A DNA stretch of 64,000 nt from CAYZED01 sp964477445 (GCA_964477445.1 CAYZED010000011.1:1-64000); one strand, 5' to 3'; shown: positions 33,825 to 44,074, counted from the stretch's first letter. The notes: generated by a model not told the origin, from the sequence alone. Numbers and translations are program-made.

Positions 33825-35894
33825 ATGGGAAATAATACAAGTTCAAAAAAAAGAAATAAAAAACAGGCGCGTTTAGGAATCAGACAGACTAAGATAAAAA
33901 TCAGATTGAATGCTACGTTAATGTTGCTGTTGATGTTAGCGATTATTCTTATTGTATCTGCGGTTTTCTTTATTCTAAAGACTTCAGTGACCGATAAGAC
34001 CCTAGCTTACGCCAAGAACATAGTAAATCAGATAAGCTTTAATAATAAAAATAAGTTTAGCAATGCAGAAAATATGTATAATAAATACCTTCAAACGGAT
34101 ATTTTAACTAATTTGAAAAAGACCAATGATGAGAAAAATTCAGTTGAAAGATTCCAAACGTTCGAAGCCATAAAATCAGAACTAGCTGTTATTTCTTATT
34201 ATAATAAGCAAGTATATAGTGTTGGACTTTTAAATATAAATAATGACTTGATAGGAGACCTACCACTTTCCATTTTCAATGACAAAGAAAAACTTAACGC
34301 ACTTATTTCTTCCGCTAGAGAAAGAAATGGTGAGTTTTTTTGGACTACAAACTATGATAGCGATGCCATGAAAATGCATCTGTTTGTTATTAAAACAATA
34401 TATGATGAAAATAATTATATGATTGGAACTATGTTTGTTGATTATAATACTGATACTATTTCAGAAACGTACGCTGGTGTGAGCGGTGGAAAAAACTCGA
34501 AATTATTTACCATAGATAATACTGGGGCATTGGTTGGAGATAATGGAACCGTTAAACTCGAAAAAGATTATTCCTCGAAAGCGTTTTTAAGCAAACTTAC
34601 TTCAATTAAAGAGAACTTAGGCGATTTTTCCTACAAGATAGGAAATACAGATACAGAAATTGTTTTCTCTAGAATTGAAGGTACAGAATTATATAATATT
34701 GTGGCATTCCCGCTTCTTAACTTGACTGCTGGAGTAGTGGATATGTTAGTAGTGTTACTAATTTTGTCTGTAATATGTTTTGTAATTTGTATGGCCATAG
34801 CTTACATTTTAATTAGAACAATTGTTACACCTCTTAAAAAATTTGCTGAATTCATAAAAATAGCTGGTAATGGTGACCTATCATACACCAGTGAAGATAA
34901 AGCAAATGATGAAATTGGAATAATTAGTAGAAACTTTAGCGATATGATCTCAAAAACAGCGGCCTTAATTACGAAGATTAGAGATATGTCTAATAATGTT
35001 GATAAGAGTACCACTGAAATTGATACTCTCACGGAAAATTCGAATAAAGAATCCGAACAAGTTGCTGCCACTATGATTGAAATCTCTAAAGGCACAGAAG
35101 AACAAGTTCTCAGAGTTTCTGAGGGTGTTGATGTTATGGGTAAATTAGCTGATGGTATTAACAATATGAAAGAAGGAATGACAACTACTTCTGACATTAT
35201 CGAAAAATTTAATAATACTATTGATAATTCTATGAATACAATAAAAGAGTTAAATGAAAGATCAGAAGATACAAATCACTTCTCAAAAGAAATGATAAAA
35301 GACATTAACATATTATATAATGATATGAATGAAATTATGAAAATTACAGATATGATAATGAATATATCTGAACAGACGAAACTCCTTTCTTTAAATGCGG
35401 CTATTGAGGCCCAAAGAGCCGGACAAGCTGGTCGTGGATTCTCAGTTGTTGCTGACGAAGTAAGAAAATTAGCTGTTGAATCAAAAGATGCATCTGTAAA
35501 AATCAATGGAATAATTAGTAGTGTGAGATCAAAAACGGAACAAACAGTTGAAGAGGCTAATGATTCAACAGTAACAGTAAATGAGCAGATTGCAGCAGTG
35601 AAAAAGACAAATGATGCATTTAAAGAAATGAGTTCAGCTCTTTCAGGAATTAATGAAAAAATCGAAACAATGAAATTAGCAGTAAACAAAATCCTTGAGA
35701 TGAAAAACAAAACTATGACTGCTATTGAAGGCATTGCAGCAATTTCAGAAGAAACAGCAGCATGCACAGGTAATGTTAATGAAAATTCATTGAGCCAAAT
35801 TGAGGATATGACTAAGCTTCAAGAGTTGATAGACATTTTAACTAATCTCGCAAAGGACTTGAATCGCTCCATAGAAAAATTCAAGCTAGATTAA
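33825..35894 (+). CDS. Methyl-accepting chemotaxis protein
   Basis: A 689-aa chemoreceptor. A basic N-terminus and membrane helix (about 29-54) are followed by a periplasmic/extracellular sensor of the Cache type (about 55-300), a second membrane helix (about 305-330), HAMP (about 330-385) and a signalling domain. The signalling hairpin tip reads LLSLNAAIEAQRAGQAGRGF and VVADEVRKLAVES. ATG 33825 follows AAGGGGGG by 7 nt. The ligand is unknown. The gene precedes a second receptor by 37 nt. Confidence 0.93.
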   Translation: MGNNTSSKKRNKKQARLGIRQTKIKIRLNATLMLLLMLAIILIVSAVFFILKTSVTDKTLAYAKNIVNQISFNNKNKFSNAENMYNKYLQTDILTNLKKTNDEKNSVERFQTFEAIKSELAVISYYNKQVYSVGLLNINNDLIGDLPLSIFNDKEKLNALISSARERNGEFFWTTNYDSDAMKMHLFVIKTIYDENNYMIGTMFVDYNTDTISETYAGVSGGKNSKLFTIDNTGALVGDNGTVKLEKDYSSKAFLSKLTSIKENLGDFSYKIGNTDTEIVFSRIEGTELYNIVAFPLLNLTAGVVDMLVVLLILSVICFVICMAIAYILIRTIVTPLKKFAEFIKIAGNGDLSYTSEDKANDEIGIISRNFSDMISKTAALITKIRDMSNNVDKSTTEIDTLTENSNKESEQVAATMIEISKGTEEQVLRVSEGVDVMGKLADGINNMKEGMTTTSDIIEKFNNTIDNSMNTIKELNERSEDTNHFSKEMIKDINILYNDMNEIMKITDMIMNISEQTKLLSLNAAIEAQRAGQAGRGFSVVADEVRKLAVESKDASVKINGIISSVRSKTEQTVEEANDSTVTVNEQIAAVKKTNDAFKEMSSALSGINEKIETMKLAVNKILEMKNKTMTAIEGIAAISEETAACTGNVNENSLSQIEDMTKLQELIDILTNLAKDLNRSIEKFKLD

Positions 35895-35931
35895 TTGTGG
35901 TAAAAAGAATTAAAAAATGGAGGAGAAAATA

Positions 35932-38091
35932 ATGGATATTAAAAAAATTAATATTAAAAAAATTGATATTAAAAAAATATTTTCAAGCATAATAAAGAGT
36001 GTAAGAGGGTTACATTTAGTAAGTAAAGCTACCAAACTTTTAAAGAAGGTTAATTTATTAGATTTATTAGCGAATGAACTAAGGAACATAAAAATAAGAA
36101 TTAGAATACTAATATCATTTATTATTATATTAATGATACCGATTCTAGTGTTATCGATTTATTCGCTGAATTCATCAGGATCTCTTATAAAATCAAGAAT
36201 TTCAGATTCAAGTCCCGCAGAAATGAAACTAACAAGCCAAAATATTCAAAGTTTAATAGACATTGATAGAGGCAATCTCCAATCAATAGTTTTATCAAAA
36301 AAAGTTAATGATCTTCAAACAAAATTAGATGATTTTGATTCTCTTTCACCTGATGAGATTTCAACAATTACAGATAACATTAACGCCACTGTATTAAAAA
36401 AATATAATGATAATGAAAATATAAGTTCTGTAATGCTTACGAAAGCTGATGGTACAATGTTTGCTGGGAAAGGCTATGATAGAAACATAGCCAAAGTTAT
36501 TATTAATTCATCAACAGATGAATCCGAAAAATTTATTCCAATAGTTATGAATATTTCAAATGATACCTCTAAAAAGGACTTTAGACTAATTATGTCAGCT
36601 AAAATATCATCTCTTATTACTGGAGAAAAATTTGCTTATCTCATTGTTGTGTATAATAATGATTATCTTTATAACGTTTATAAAGATAATATAAAAGGTG
36701 CAAATAGTCATTTTAGTATTGTGGATAAGGATGGAAGTGTTATTTCCAGTGATGACGTAACAACTATTGGCGAACCATTTAAAGGATTTAGTCAATTGAA
36801 ACCGCTAATTAAATCTATGAAGTCTACTGATGTAAATATCAGTGGTACTAATTACTTCGCTACAGTTTCTCCTGACGAAGTTTATGGTTGGCTAGCAGTA
36901 AGTTTAATTTCAAGTGATTATATAAATGGAGAATCTGTGCTGATTCGAAATACTGTTTTGGTAACTTGTGGAGTAATATTTGTTTTAGTTTTACTCATTT
37001 CATATTACTTATCAAATAGCATTGCTAGACCTATTAAGAAAATAATGGTTTCGATTGAACGAGCTAAGACTGGAATTATTAAACCAGGTGAAGATGATTT
37101 ATATAGAGATGAACTTGGGGAAATAACTAGAAGCTTTAATGATATGATGGTAAACTTAAGTACTTTAATTGGAAATACTAAAGGTATTTCAGAGAGAATA
37201 CTTGATAACACAGAGATTATTAATGGTGTTGCTAATCGTTCTCGTGAAACATCTGAAAATATCTCTAACGCCATGAGCGAAGTTGCAAAAGGTACAGTTT
37301 CACAAGCTGAAGGTATGACAAATATCGTTGATTACCTAAACGATTTAAAGCAATCAGCAGAATTGATTGAGAATAATCTAAATGATACTAGGGATGTTGT
37401 TAAGTATACTGACAACATGGTCTTAGAAACAAAAACAGCGATTGAAATACTAAACGAAAAATCAATAGCTACGACAGAGGCATCAAAACGAATTTATAAC
37501 AATATTAATGAACTTAATACATTTATGATACATATAGCTGGCGTCACGAAGCTCATAGTTGCAGTTTCAGATCAAACTAATCTATTAGCATTAAACGCTT
37601 TTATTGAAGCAGCTAGAGCGGGTGAGGCCGGAAAAGGATTCACTATTGTTGCAGAGGAAGTAAGGTCGTTAGCAACTCAATCAAAAGATGCATCAGAGAA
37701 AATTAACAAGATCATAAATGAGCTATCAAAGAAGATATTAGCTATTAAGCAAAATGCCTCTAAATCGCAAGTTATTATTTCGAAACAAAATGATGCCATT
37801 AAACTAACAAATAGCTCAATAGTTAGTATAACCAGCGGAATGAAACAAGTCGATGAAAAAATATTTGAACTAATTGACTCGGTAAGTTTGATATTTGAAC
37901 TAAACGACACAACTTTTAATTCTATTGAGGGAATTAGTGCTGTATCTGAGGAAACTGCAGCGATAACCGAAGAAGTAACTGCTTCGGCATATGACCAAAT
38001 TGGATCAGTTGAAAGGTTATCTGAAAGCGTTCATGAACTTAATGAAATGCTGAAAGAATTGAATTCAGCTATTGGAACTTTTGAAGTTTAG
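35932..38091 (+). CDS. Methyl-accepting chemotaxis protein with repeat-extended N-terminus
   Basis: A 719-aa chemoreceptor. The N-terminus is a 15-nt repeat ([15 protein letters not shown]) before a basic cytoplasmic segment and a membrane helix (about 62-82). A dCache-like sensor (about 85-340), a second helix (about 345-365), HAMP and a signalling domain follow, with tip [20 protein letters not shown] and [16 protein letters not shown] 35932 has GGAGGAG 7 nt upstream. It ends at a strong terminator shared with the 6S RNA region. Confidence 0.93.
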   Translation: MDIKKINIKKIDIKKIFSSIIKSVRGLHLVSKATKLLKKVNLLDLLANELRNIKIRIRILISFIIILMIPILVLSIYSLNSSGSLIKSRISDSSPAEMKLTSQNIQSLIDIDRGNLQSIVLSKKVNDLQTKLDDFDSLSPDEISTITDNINATVLKKYNDNENISSVMLTKADGTMFAGKGYDRNIAKVIINSSTDESEKFIPIVMNISNDTSKKDFRLIMSAKISSLITGEKFAYLIVVYNNDYLYNVYKDNIKGANSHFSIVDKDGSVISSDDVTTIGEPFKGFSQLKPLIKSMKSTDVNISGTNYFATVSPDEVYGWLAVSLISSDYINGESVLIRNTVLVTCGVIFVLVLLISYYLSNSIARPIKKIMVSIERAKTGIIKPGEDDLYRDELGEITRSFNDMMVNLSTLIGNTKGISERILDNTEIINGVANRSRETSENISNAMSEVAKGTVSQAEGMTNIVDYLNDLKQSAELIENNLNDTRDVVKYTDNMVLETKTAIEILNEKSIATTEASKRIYNNINELNTFMIHIAGVTKLIVAVSDQTNLLALNAFIEAARAGEAGKGFTIVAEEVRSLATQSKDASEKINKIINELSKKILAIKQNASKSQVIISKQNDAIKLTNSSIVSITSGMKQVDEKIFELIDSVSLIFELNDTTFNSIEGISAVSEETAAITEEVTASAYDQIGSVERLSESVHELNEMLKELNSAIGTFEV
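35935..35979 (+). repeat. In-frame 15-nt tandem repeat (3 units)
   Basis: Units at 35935, 35950 and 35965 of the form (G/A)ATATTAAAAAAATT encode [10 protein letters not shown] and DIKKI at the start of the second chemoreceptor. Confidence 0.95.
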
Positions 38092-38153
38092 ACAAAAATA
38101 GACTTGAAAAAATTTACTTAAAAAATGAGCAAAACATAGACCAAAAAAATATT

Positions 38154-38181
38154 AAACCGATCTTTATAGATCGGTTTTTTT
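38154..38181. terminator. Terminator of the chemoreceptor operon
   Basis: A perfect 10-bp stem AAACCGATCT / AGATCGGTTT with loop TTAT, followed by T on the plus strand. On the minus strand it lies just after the 6S-like RNA and is followed by a T-rich tract (toward 38141), so it may also end that RNA. Confidence 0.92.
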
Positions 38182-38383
38182 ATGCCCCAAAATGCCGCTA
38201 GTAGTAATCTTAAACCTGCCTCACGACAGGTGGGTGACCTGACGACTATTCTGCATCCACACAAGTTGGCTCCACTTCCAAGTCTATACGCAGTCTCCCA
38301 AAATAAAGGTGCGGGTTAAGATTACCTGACCTCACGAACATCCCAGGTTTCATCCATTTAAGTCTGAACAATGTTTTTTTATT
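38180..38383 (-). ncRNA. ssrS: 6S RNA (SsrS), probable
   Basis: An RNA of about 200 nt that would bind the housekeeping RNA polymerase as an open-promoter mimic. The 5' part has CUGGGAUGUUCGUGAGG (compare CUGAGAUGUUCGC in enterobacterial 6S). The 3' part has GCGGCAUUUUGGGGC (compare GCGGCAUCUCGGAGAU). CCUGGGAUG pairs with CAUUUUGGGG to form the closing stem with one bulge. GUAAUCUUAA pairs with UUAAGAUUAC as a 10-bp inner stem, leaving a large central region with small hairpins. A good promoter lies 7 nt before the expected 5' end. Confidence 0.65.
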
Positions 38384-38389
38384 AATACA

Positions 38390-38418
38390 ATTATAACTCA
38401 TGTTATTATATAAATCAA
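38390..38418 (-). promoter_or_regulatory. Promoter of the 6S-like RNA
   Basis: On the minus strand TTGATT (38413-38418), 17-nt spacer, perfect TATAAT (38390-38395). Transcription would start near 38383. Confidence 0.75.
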
Positions 38419-38465
38419 TGGAAAGCACCAAAAAAAGGGACTAAAAAAGCAGCAAAGCAAAATAT

Positions 38466-38494
38466 TTGGCTTTATAACTAATCTGAAATATGTT
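38466..38494 (+). promoter_or_regulatory. Promoter of tRNA-Thr
   Basis: TTGGCT (38466-38471), 17-nt spacer, TATGTT (38489-38494), about 45 nt before the tRNA. Confidence 0.5.
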
Positions 38495-38538
38495 AATATA
38501 TTTTAGAAATGAGAAATTTGAAATGAGAAAAAAACTAA

Positions 38539-38614
38539 GCTGGGGTAGCTCAGATGGTAGAGCAATTGATTCGTAATCAATAGGTCGTGGGTTCGATTCC
38601 CATCCTCAGCTCCA
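38539..38614 (+). tRNA. tRNA-Thr (anticodon CGT)
   Basis: A 76-nt cloverleaf with acceptor GCTGGGG / CCTCAGC (one G-U pair) and D arm GCTC-GAGC. The anticodon stem is ATTGA/TCAAT with loop TTCGTAA, giving anticodon CGT and codon ACG. The T arm is GTGGG-TTCGATT-CCCAT. The discriminator T and CCA are encoded. The tRNA is a single gene with its own promoter and terminator. Confidence 0.96.
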
Positions 38615-38666
38615 TAGAAACATAAACATTACTGTTATTTGCGGAGTTTTTTAGAATAACAAATAA

Positions 38667-38697
38667 AAAAGCGAACTAAATAGTTTAGTTCGCTTTT
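38667..38697 (+). terminator. Terminator after tRNA-Thr
   Basis: AAAAGCGAACTAAA pairs with TTTAGTTCGCTTTT around a 3-nt loop. A second hairpin TGCGCCC-AGCA-GGGCGCA (about 38704-38722) follows and may serve the convergent degV gene. Confidence 0.9.
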
Positions 38698-38750
38698 AAA
38701 TCGTGCGCCCAGCATGGGCGCAGTGGGCACTGAAAAAGTCACATTTTCGT

Positions 38751-39626
38751 CTACACCGTTTCTGTCATCGGCATAAATCCTATTCCGATTAGACCAGGTC
38801 CAGTGTGAACGCCCATCGATGGGCTTATCTTACCAAATAATATTTCTTTGACATTTGGGATGGATTTAAATCTTTCAATGATCTTAGCGGCTTCACTTTC
38901 AGCAGCTCCATGATAAATAGCAAGGGTTACATTAGTATCGCCGATTAAATCTATAATTATTTCTTGGATTTTTTCGAGAGAATTTTTACGTCCTCTGGAT
39001 TTAGAATGAGTATAGTATTTTCCATCAGAGTTGACAGAAATAATTGGTTTAAGATCGAGAATTGTTCCTATTGTGGCAGACACAAGACCTATGCGACCAC
39101 CTTTTTTTAAATAATCAAGAACAGGTATGCAGAAAAAAACTTTAATGCTTTCTTTGAACTTATCCAATTTTTCGTAGATTTCTGAGAAATTCAAACCTGC
39201 TTCTATGAATTTAGCTGCTTGATAAACAAGAAGTCCAACTCCTATAGATACATTTTTACTATCAATTACTTTTATCTCAATATCATCATACTCTTTGGCA
39301 ATCATTCTAATAAGATTAACAGTTCCACTTAAATTAGCAGATAAGTGAATCGCGAAAACTTTTTTAAAGCCTTGCATTCTTAATCTATCAAAAACAGCAA
39401 CAATATCTTTAAAGGAAGGTAAAGATGTCGTAGGTATTTCTGCTGGCATCCTAGAATAAACTTCTTCAGGGGTTATATCAACTCCATCAGAATATTCTTT
39501 ATCGGGATAAATAATTCTTAAAGGAACGATATTTATATTGTATTTTTCGAGAATCTCCTTTGGTAAATCACAGCTGCTTTCTGTTACTATTGCAATTTTT
39601 TCATTTTTTGTTTTTTTCTCCGTCAA
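38751..39626 (-). CDS. DegV family fatty-acid-binding protein
   Basis: A 291-aa DegV/FakB-type protein. Motifs: IVTESSCDLP, the TTSLPS segment, IHLSANLSGT and HTGPGLIGIGF near the C-terminus. FakB proteins hold a fatty acid for phosphorylation by FakA; no fakA is in the window. The start is TTG (39626) with AGGAGGT 8 nt upstream. It is transcribed away from cobT. Confidence 0.93.
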   Translation of the reverse strand: MTEKKTKNEKIAIVTESSCDLPKEILEKYNINIVPLRIIYPDKEYSDGVDITPEEVYSRMPAEIPTTSLPSFKDIVAVFDRLRMQGFKKVFAIHLSANLSGTVNLIRMIAKEYDDIEIKVIDSKNVSIGVGLLVYQAAKFIEAGLNFSEIYEKLDKFKESIKVFFCIPVLDYLKKGGRIGLVSATIGTILDLKPIISVNSDGKYYTHSKSRGRKNSLEKIQEIIIDLIGDTNVTLAIYHGAAESEAAKIIERFKSIPNVKEILFGKISPSMGVHTGPGLIGIGFMPMTETV

Positions 39627-39713
39627 ATTATTGACCTCCTAAGATTTATATCAAAGTTTAAAAACATCATTAAATCAATAATACAACAAAAGCAAAGTTT
39701 TGAACAGAGATAT

Positions 39714-39742
39714 TTGAATGAACGCAACTTATAATATATAAT
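39714..39742 (+). promoter_or_regulatory. Promoter of the cobTUSC operon
   Basis: TTGAAT (39714-39719), 17-nt spacer, perfect TATAAT (39737-39742), about 43 nt before cobT. This leaves no room for a cobalamin riboswitch. Confidence 0.75.
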
Positions 39743-39784
39743 TCAATAGTATATAAATTTTAGAGTAGGATTTAAGGTGATAAA

Positions 39785-40858
39785 ATGAGTTTGTTAAAAA
39801 ACACAATATTAAAGATCGAACCTATAGATAAAGTGTCGATGGAGAAAGCATTAGAAAGACAAGATAGTTTGGCGAAGCCATTAGGAAGTCTGGGAAGACT
39901 TGAAGAACTATCCATTCAACTCGCAGGAATAAGAAAAAATTATGGAGTAAGAAGTGAAAAAGCTTGTACTGTTGTTTTTTGTTCTGATAATGGAGTTTTT
40001 GAAGAAGGCGTGAGCTCTTGTCCCCAATATGTGACTTTGACACAGTCAATAAACTTTGTTAAAGGGCTGACAGGTATTAGTGTCTTATCTAGAGCGTCCA
40101 ATGCTGATATAAGGGTGTTTGATGTCGGTATTAATAGTGATATTACTTTCCCGGGTCTTATAAACAAAAAAATTAGAAAAGGCACTTTTAACATGTCAAA
40201 AGGGAGTGCTATGACAAGAGATGAAGCCATAAAATCAATTGAAATAGGGATTGAAGCTGCAGAAGAATTGATTTCTGAAGGGTATAATCTACTGGGAACT
40301 GGAGAAATGGGGATTGGTAATACCAGTACTAGTAGTGCAATGCTAATTGGATTTACAGCTTGCGACATAAATGTAGCGGTGGGAAAAGGTGCTGGAATGA
40401 CTCCGGAAGGATATCTGCTAAAAAAAGAAGTAATAATGAAAGCTATTGAAATAAATAATCCCGATTCCAAAGACCCGCTTGATGTTCTATCCAAAGTGGG
40501 AGGCTTTGATATCGGGGGAATGGCGGGCGTTTTCCTTGCCGCCGCAAAAAATAGGACACCGGTAGTTATTGATGGATTTATTTCGTCGGTTGCAGCACTA
40601 CTTGCTTATAGGATTAACAAAGAAGTAAAAAACTATATGATTCCATCACATATATCTGAGGAGCCAGGATATAAGTTAGTAATGCAAATATTAGGACTGG
40701 AACCAATTTTGAACCTAAGAATGAGATTAGGAGAGGGAACAGGTTGCCCATTGGCATTTAATATAGTTCGCGCGGCAGAATCAATTATTAATGAAATGGC
40801 GACTTTTCAAGAAGCCGAAATAGTGGATGATTATTTAATTGATATAAGAGAGAAATAG
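39785..40858 (+). CDS. cobT: Nicotinate-nucleotide-dimethylbenzimidazole phosphoribosyltransferase
   Basis: Activates the lower-ligand base to alpha-ribazole phosphate for cobamide assembly. The 357-aa protein has QDSLAKPLGSLGRLEEL, GTGEMGIGNTSTSSA and LRLGEGTGCPLAF, in which the Glu is the catalytic base. AAGGTG precedes ATG 39785. First gene of cobTUSC. Confidence 0.96.
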   Translation: MSLLKNTILKIEPIDKVSMEKALERQDSLAKPLGSLGRLEELSIQLAGIRKNYGVRSEKACTVVFCSDNGVFEEGVSSCPQYVTLTQSINFVKGLTGISVLSRASNADIRVFDVGINSDITFPGLINKKIRKGTFNMSKGSAMTRDEAIKSIEIGIEAAEELISEGYNLLGTGEMGIGNTSTSSAMLIGFTACDINVAVGKGAGMTPEGYLLKKEVIMKAIEINNPDSKDPLDVLSKVGGFDIGGMAGVFLAAAKNRTPVVIDGFISSVAALLAYRINKEVKNYMIPSHISEEPGYKLVMQILGLEPILNLRMRLGEGTGCPLAFNIVRAAESIINEMATFQEAEIVDDYLIDIREK

Positions 40859-40869
40859 AAGGTGAGAGC

Positions 40870-41439
40870 ATGAACAAAATTTCCTTGATAACTGGTGGAG
40901 CTAGGAGCGGGAAAAGCAGCTTTGCTGAAGAAAAAGCAAAGAATTATGGAGAAAAAATACTTTATCTGGCGACAGCAATACCTTTCGACCTCGAAATGGA
41001 TGATAGAATTAAAAGACATAAGAGTTCGCGGCCATCAAATTGGCAAACATGGGAAGGTTATAGAAATCTAGACAAAATCATCACTGAGAAATCAGATCAA
41101 TTTGATGGAATTTTGATAGATTGTATAACTATTATGGTCACAAATATTATGTTGAGTCATACGGATGTTGATTTTGATAATATGGATACTTTTGATTTAA
41201 AAAAAATTGAAGAGATAGAAACGGATATAAAAAAAGAGATAGACCAATTGATAGCGGCTGCCAAGACTTCTAGATGTCCAATTATTATAGTAACAAACGA
41301 AGTTGGACTTGGAATAGTGCCTGAAAACCCTGTTGCAAGAGCGTTTCGAGATTTTGCTGGAAGAGCAAATCAAATGCTTGGAAGAGCAGCGGATGAAGTC
41401 TTTCTCGCAGTCTGCGGTGTCACAATGAAAATTAAGTAA
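40870..41439 (+). CDS. cobU: Adenosylcobinamide kinase / guanylyltransferase
   Basis: Phosphorylates adenosylcobinamide and attaches GMP. The 189-aa protein has the P-loop GGARSGKSSFAE, ILYLATA, the guanylylated His in IKRHKSSRP, and NEVGLGIVP. Only 11 nt separate it from cobT, with GAAGGTGAGAGC before ATG. Confidence 0.95.
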   Translation: MNKISLITGGARSGKSSFAEEKAKNYGEKILYLATAIPFDLEMDDRIKRHKSSRPSNWQTWEGYRNLDKIITEKSDQFDGILIDCITIMVTNIMLSHTDVDFDNMDTFDLKKIEEIETDIKKEIDQLIAAAKTSRCPIIIVTNEVGLGIVPENPVARAFRDFAGRANQMLGRAADEVFLAVCGVTMKIK

Positions 41440-41453
41440 TAAGAGGTGTTAAC

Positions 41454-42278
41454 TTGAGCGGCTTAAAAGATTTTGTTCTGATGATTCAGTTTTTAACTAG
41501 AATACCAATAAAAATAAATATCGAAAATGATAAGGAAAGCTTTGCTAGGGGTGTTGCATACTTTCCTATTATCGGATTTGTGATAGGAGTAGTTTGCTCG
41601 CTTTCATATTTGTTAGGGGCTTTTCTGTCAGGAACAGAAAATTTGCTGCTTCCAACAGTTTTTGCAGTCATAACAAATGTTTTAATTACTGGAGGGCTTC
41701 ATATTGATGGATTAGCAGATACTTGCGATGGCATTTTTTCAGGTAGGGAGAGACACAGAATTTTAGAAATTATGAAAGATAGCTCTATTGGAACCTTTGG
41801 AACTTTAGCTGTGATTATTGATTTCGTTGTTAGATTTGCGCTCTTATATAGCATTACTTCACTTATTATAAGCTCTGACATTAATCCTGTATTTATCTTC
41901 TTTATTATTATAAGTGCTCCGATTATCTCAAAAACCTTTGTAGTAATTCTCATGGCACTCTCAAACTATGCGCGAACAGAGGGAATGGGAGGGCTTTTTA
42001 TCGGACAAATGAAAAAATCTGCTGTATTAGTTTCTTTTATTTCCGCATTGGTTTTATTAAACGGAATGATGATTTGGTTATCAATTTCATTTATGAATAT
42101 TATCATTCTAAATTTTGGAATGGCACTTTTTTTTATAATTGTTTTGCTCATATATAGAAAATATATTTACAATTTTATTGGTGGTATGACTGGAGACACA
42201 ATAGGAGCCGCTAACGAAATATTTGAGTGGGTATTTTTGTTTATTACACTTGTTGTTTTGAGGTTTATGATTAAATGA
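41454..42278 (+). CDS. cobS: Adenosylcobinamide-GDP ribazoletransferase
   Basis: Joins adenosylcobinamide-GDP and alpha-ribazole (phosphate) at the membrane. The 274-aa polytopic protein has FLTRIPI near the N-terminus and the active-site GLHIDGLADTCDG. The start is TTG 41454 with AGAGGTG upstream. The stop overlaps cobC by 4 nt. Confidence 0.95.
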   Translation: MSGLKDFVLMIQFLTRIPIKINIENDKESFARGVAYFPIIGFVIGVVCSLSYLLGAFLSGTENLLLPTVFAVITNVLITGGLHIDGLADTCDGIFSGRERHRILEIMKDSSIGTFGTLAVIIDFVVRFALLYSITSLIISSDINPVFIFFIIISAPIISKTFVVILMALSNYARTEGMGGLFIGQMKKSAVLVSFISALVLLNGMMIWLSISFMNIIILNFGMALFFIIVLLIYRKYIYNFIGGMTGDTIGAANEIFEWVFLFITLVVLRFMIK

Positions 42279-42997
42279 ATATATATTTAGTTAGACATGG
42301 TGAAACTGATTTAAATGTTTCAGGTGTGTTTTATGGACATATTGATTGTGACATAAACGAAAAAGGAAAAAAACAAGCATATCGAGTTGGTGAATTTTTG
42401 AAAGACATAAAATTTGATTTTGTTTATACCAGTCCGCTAAAGCGCGCTAAGCATACGGCGGAAATTATATTAGGAATTAATAAGTTTGCGCCTAAAAGCT
42501 TTGTTGAAAACGAATCAGAAAATGAATCAGAAAATGCAGATAGTTTTCAATTTATAACTGATATAAGACTGAAGGAAATAGGTTTTGGAATATGGGAAAG
42601 CTTGAGTGTAAATGAAATAATTTCATTGGACAAAGATTTTTGGGAGGAGTATTTTAAAGGTTGGCCAAATGTAGCACCTCCATCAGGGGAGAGTTTTATG
42701 TTTTTCTTAGAAAGGGTAAAAAGTTTCTTTAATGATATAATTGATATCCGTCGAAGCGATGATAAAACAAACATTCTAATAGTGGCACACCATGGTCCGC
42801 TTGCGTTAATGCCTGTTTTTGCGCTTAATCTTAATGTTAATGATTATTGGAAATTTAAAATTGACCAAGGCGTTTATAGTTTGATTTCAACAAATAAAAA
42901 CGGAAGCATAATTAAAAAAGAAAAAGAATATGAATATGAATATGAAAAAGAAAAAGAATATGAATATGTATTAAAACTATTAAATTGCAGCAGGTAA
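42275..42997 (+). CDS. cobC: Histidine phosphatase, alpha-ribazole phosphatase type
   Basis: A 240-aa phosphoglycerate-mutase-like phosphatase with RHGETDLN (phospho-His) and VAHHGPLALM. In this operon it should dephosphorylate alpha-ribazole phosphate or adenosylcobalamin phosphate. An internal ENESENES repeat (near 42506-42537) and a C-terminal Lys/Glu/Tyr repeat (about 42919-42969) lengthen the protein without touching the fold. Confidence 0.9.
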   Translation: MNIYLVRHGETDLNVSGVFYGHIDCDINEKGKKQAYRVGEFLKDIKFDFVYTSPLKRAKHTAEIILGINKFAPKSFVENESENESENADSFQFITDIRLKEIGFGIWESLSVNEIISLDKDFWEEYFKGWPNVAPPSGESFMFFLERVKSFFNDIIDIRRSDDKTNILIVAHHGPLALMPVFALNLNVNDYWKFKIDQGVYSLISTNKNGSIIKKEKEYEYEYEKEKEYEYVLKLLNCSR

Positions 42998-43087
42998 GGG
43001 AGTAAACTTTTAGGAGAAGACATGATGGGAATGATTGGAATTTAAGTCATAGAAGAAATTTTACTAAAATTTATTGGAGGTATTCAC

Positions 43088-44032
43088 ATGGTAAGTAATT
43101 GGAGCATCGTATTTATTTGTTTTTCATTAGTTTTATCAGTATTAGTCCCAATCGGTATTGTTATGGTTTTATTAATTAAGAAAAAAATATCATTTAAGCC
43201 TTTATTGGCAGGTATTTTAACGTGGATTGTATTCACACAAGTACTTGAGAGAATATTTCACTTTTATATGCTTAATAATACGTCAGTGCAGGCTGTTCCT
43301 ATAATTTTCGCTATTTATGTGGCGTTAACAGCTGGAGTTTTTGAGGAAGTTGGAAGGTATTATTCATTTAGGTTGATACTTAGAAAAAACAGAGCATGGA
43401 AAGACGGTTTAGCATTTGGACTAGGACATGGAGGTATGGAAGCACTATTAATAGGTGGATTGGCCGGGTTAAACAATTTGATTTTGTCTATAATGATAAA
43501 CAATGGAATGTATGAGACTTTGATAAAAGCAACACCTTCAATTGCAGATTCAGGAGTTAAAGAGTTCTTCTTAAGTACAGCACCTTCTTTGTTTGCAGTG
43601 AGTGGGTTCGAGAGGATATTTGCGATAATTCTTCATATTGGGATGACGTTCTTAGTTCTATACGGAATTCGCCAAAAGAAGAGCATATATTTGTTATATG
43701 CGATTTTAGCTCATGCAGCGTTTGATTTTGTGGCGGCGCTTTATCAAGTTGAAATTATTAAAAGTCTAGTTTTAACAGAAGCAATAATAGGTCTATCAGC
43801 TGTAGTAATAATCTATTTTATTATTAAGACAAAAAACAGATTTGCGGATCCTAATATAGTTGAGGCAATAACAGATGAAAAGGTAGGAGACGATGTGATA
43901 GGCAACAACGTTACAGAAGAAGGAACGATAGAAGAAATAGTTTCGGAAAATGGGAAACTAGATGATAGCATTTCTGAAAAACAAGTGAGGCTAGAAGATA
44001 ATTTTGAAAAAAAGATTAAACCATTAAAGTAA
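43088..44032 (+). CDS. YhfC family intramembrane protease homologue
   Basis: A 314-aa membrane protein with about eight hydrophobic segments and conserved FEEVGRYY, GHGGMEA and LAHAAFDF (Glu and His in membrane helices, as in CPBP-like intramembrane metalloproteases). It ends in an acidic soluble tail (about 265-314). GGAGGT is 7 nt before ATG 43088. The substrate is unknown. Confidence 0.82.
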   Translation: MVSNWSIVFICFSLVLSVLVPIGIVMVLLIKKKISFKPLLAGILTWIVFTQVLERIFHFYMLNNTSVQAVPIIFAIYVALTAGVFEEVGRYYSFRLILRKNRAWKDGLAFGLGHGGMEALLIGGLAGLNNLILSIMINNGMYETLIKATPSIADSGVKEFFLSTAPSLFAVSGFERIFAIILHIGMTFLVLYGIRQKKSIYLLYAILAHAAFDFVAALYQVEIIKSLVLTEAIIGLSAVVIIYFIIKTKNRFADPNIVEAITDEKVGDDVIGNNVTEEGTIEEIVSENGKLDDSISEKQVRLEDNFEKKIKPLK

Positions 44033-44074
44033 TAATAAGTGAAATAATAAATAAAAATATTTTTTGTAAATATA

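Noticed and set aside
38246..38431. Minus-strand reading frame of 61 aa
   Set aside because: It lies within the 6S-like RNA and its promoter, has no ribosome site and encodes no recognisable protein.
39627..39784. Cobalamin riboswitch before cobT
   Set aside because: The promoter lies only about 43 nt before the start codon, and no B12-box-like sequence or large fold is present.
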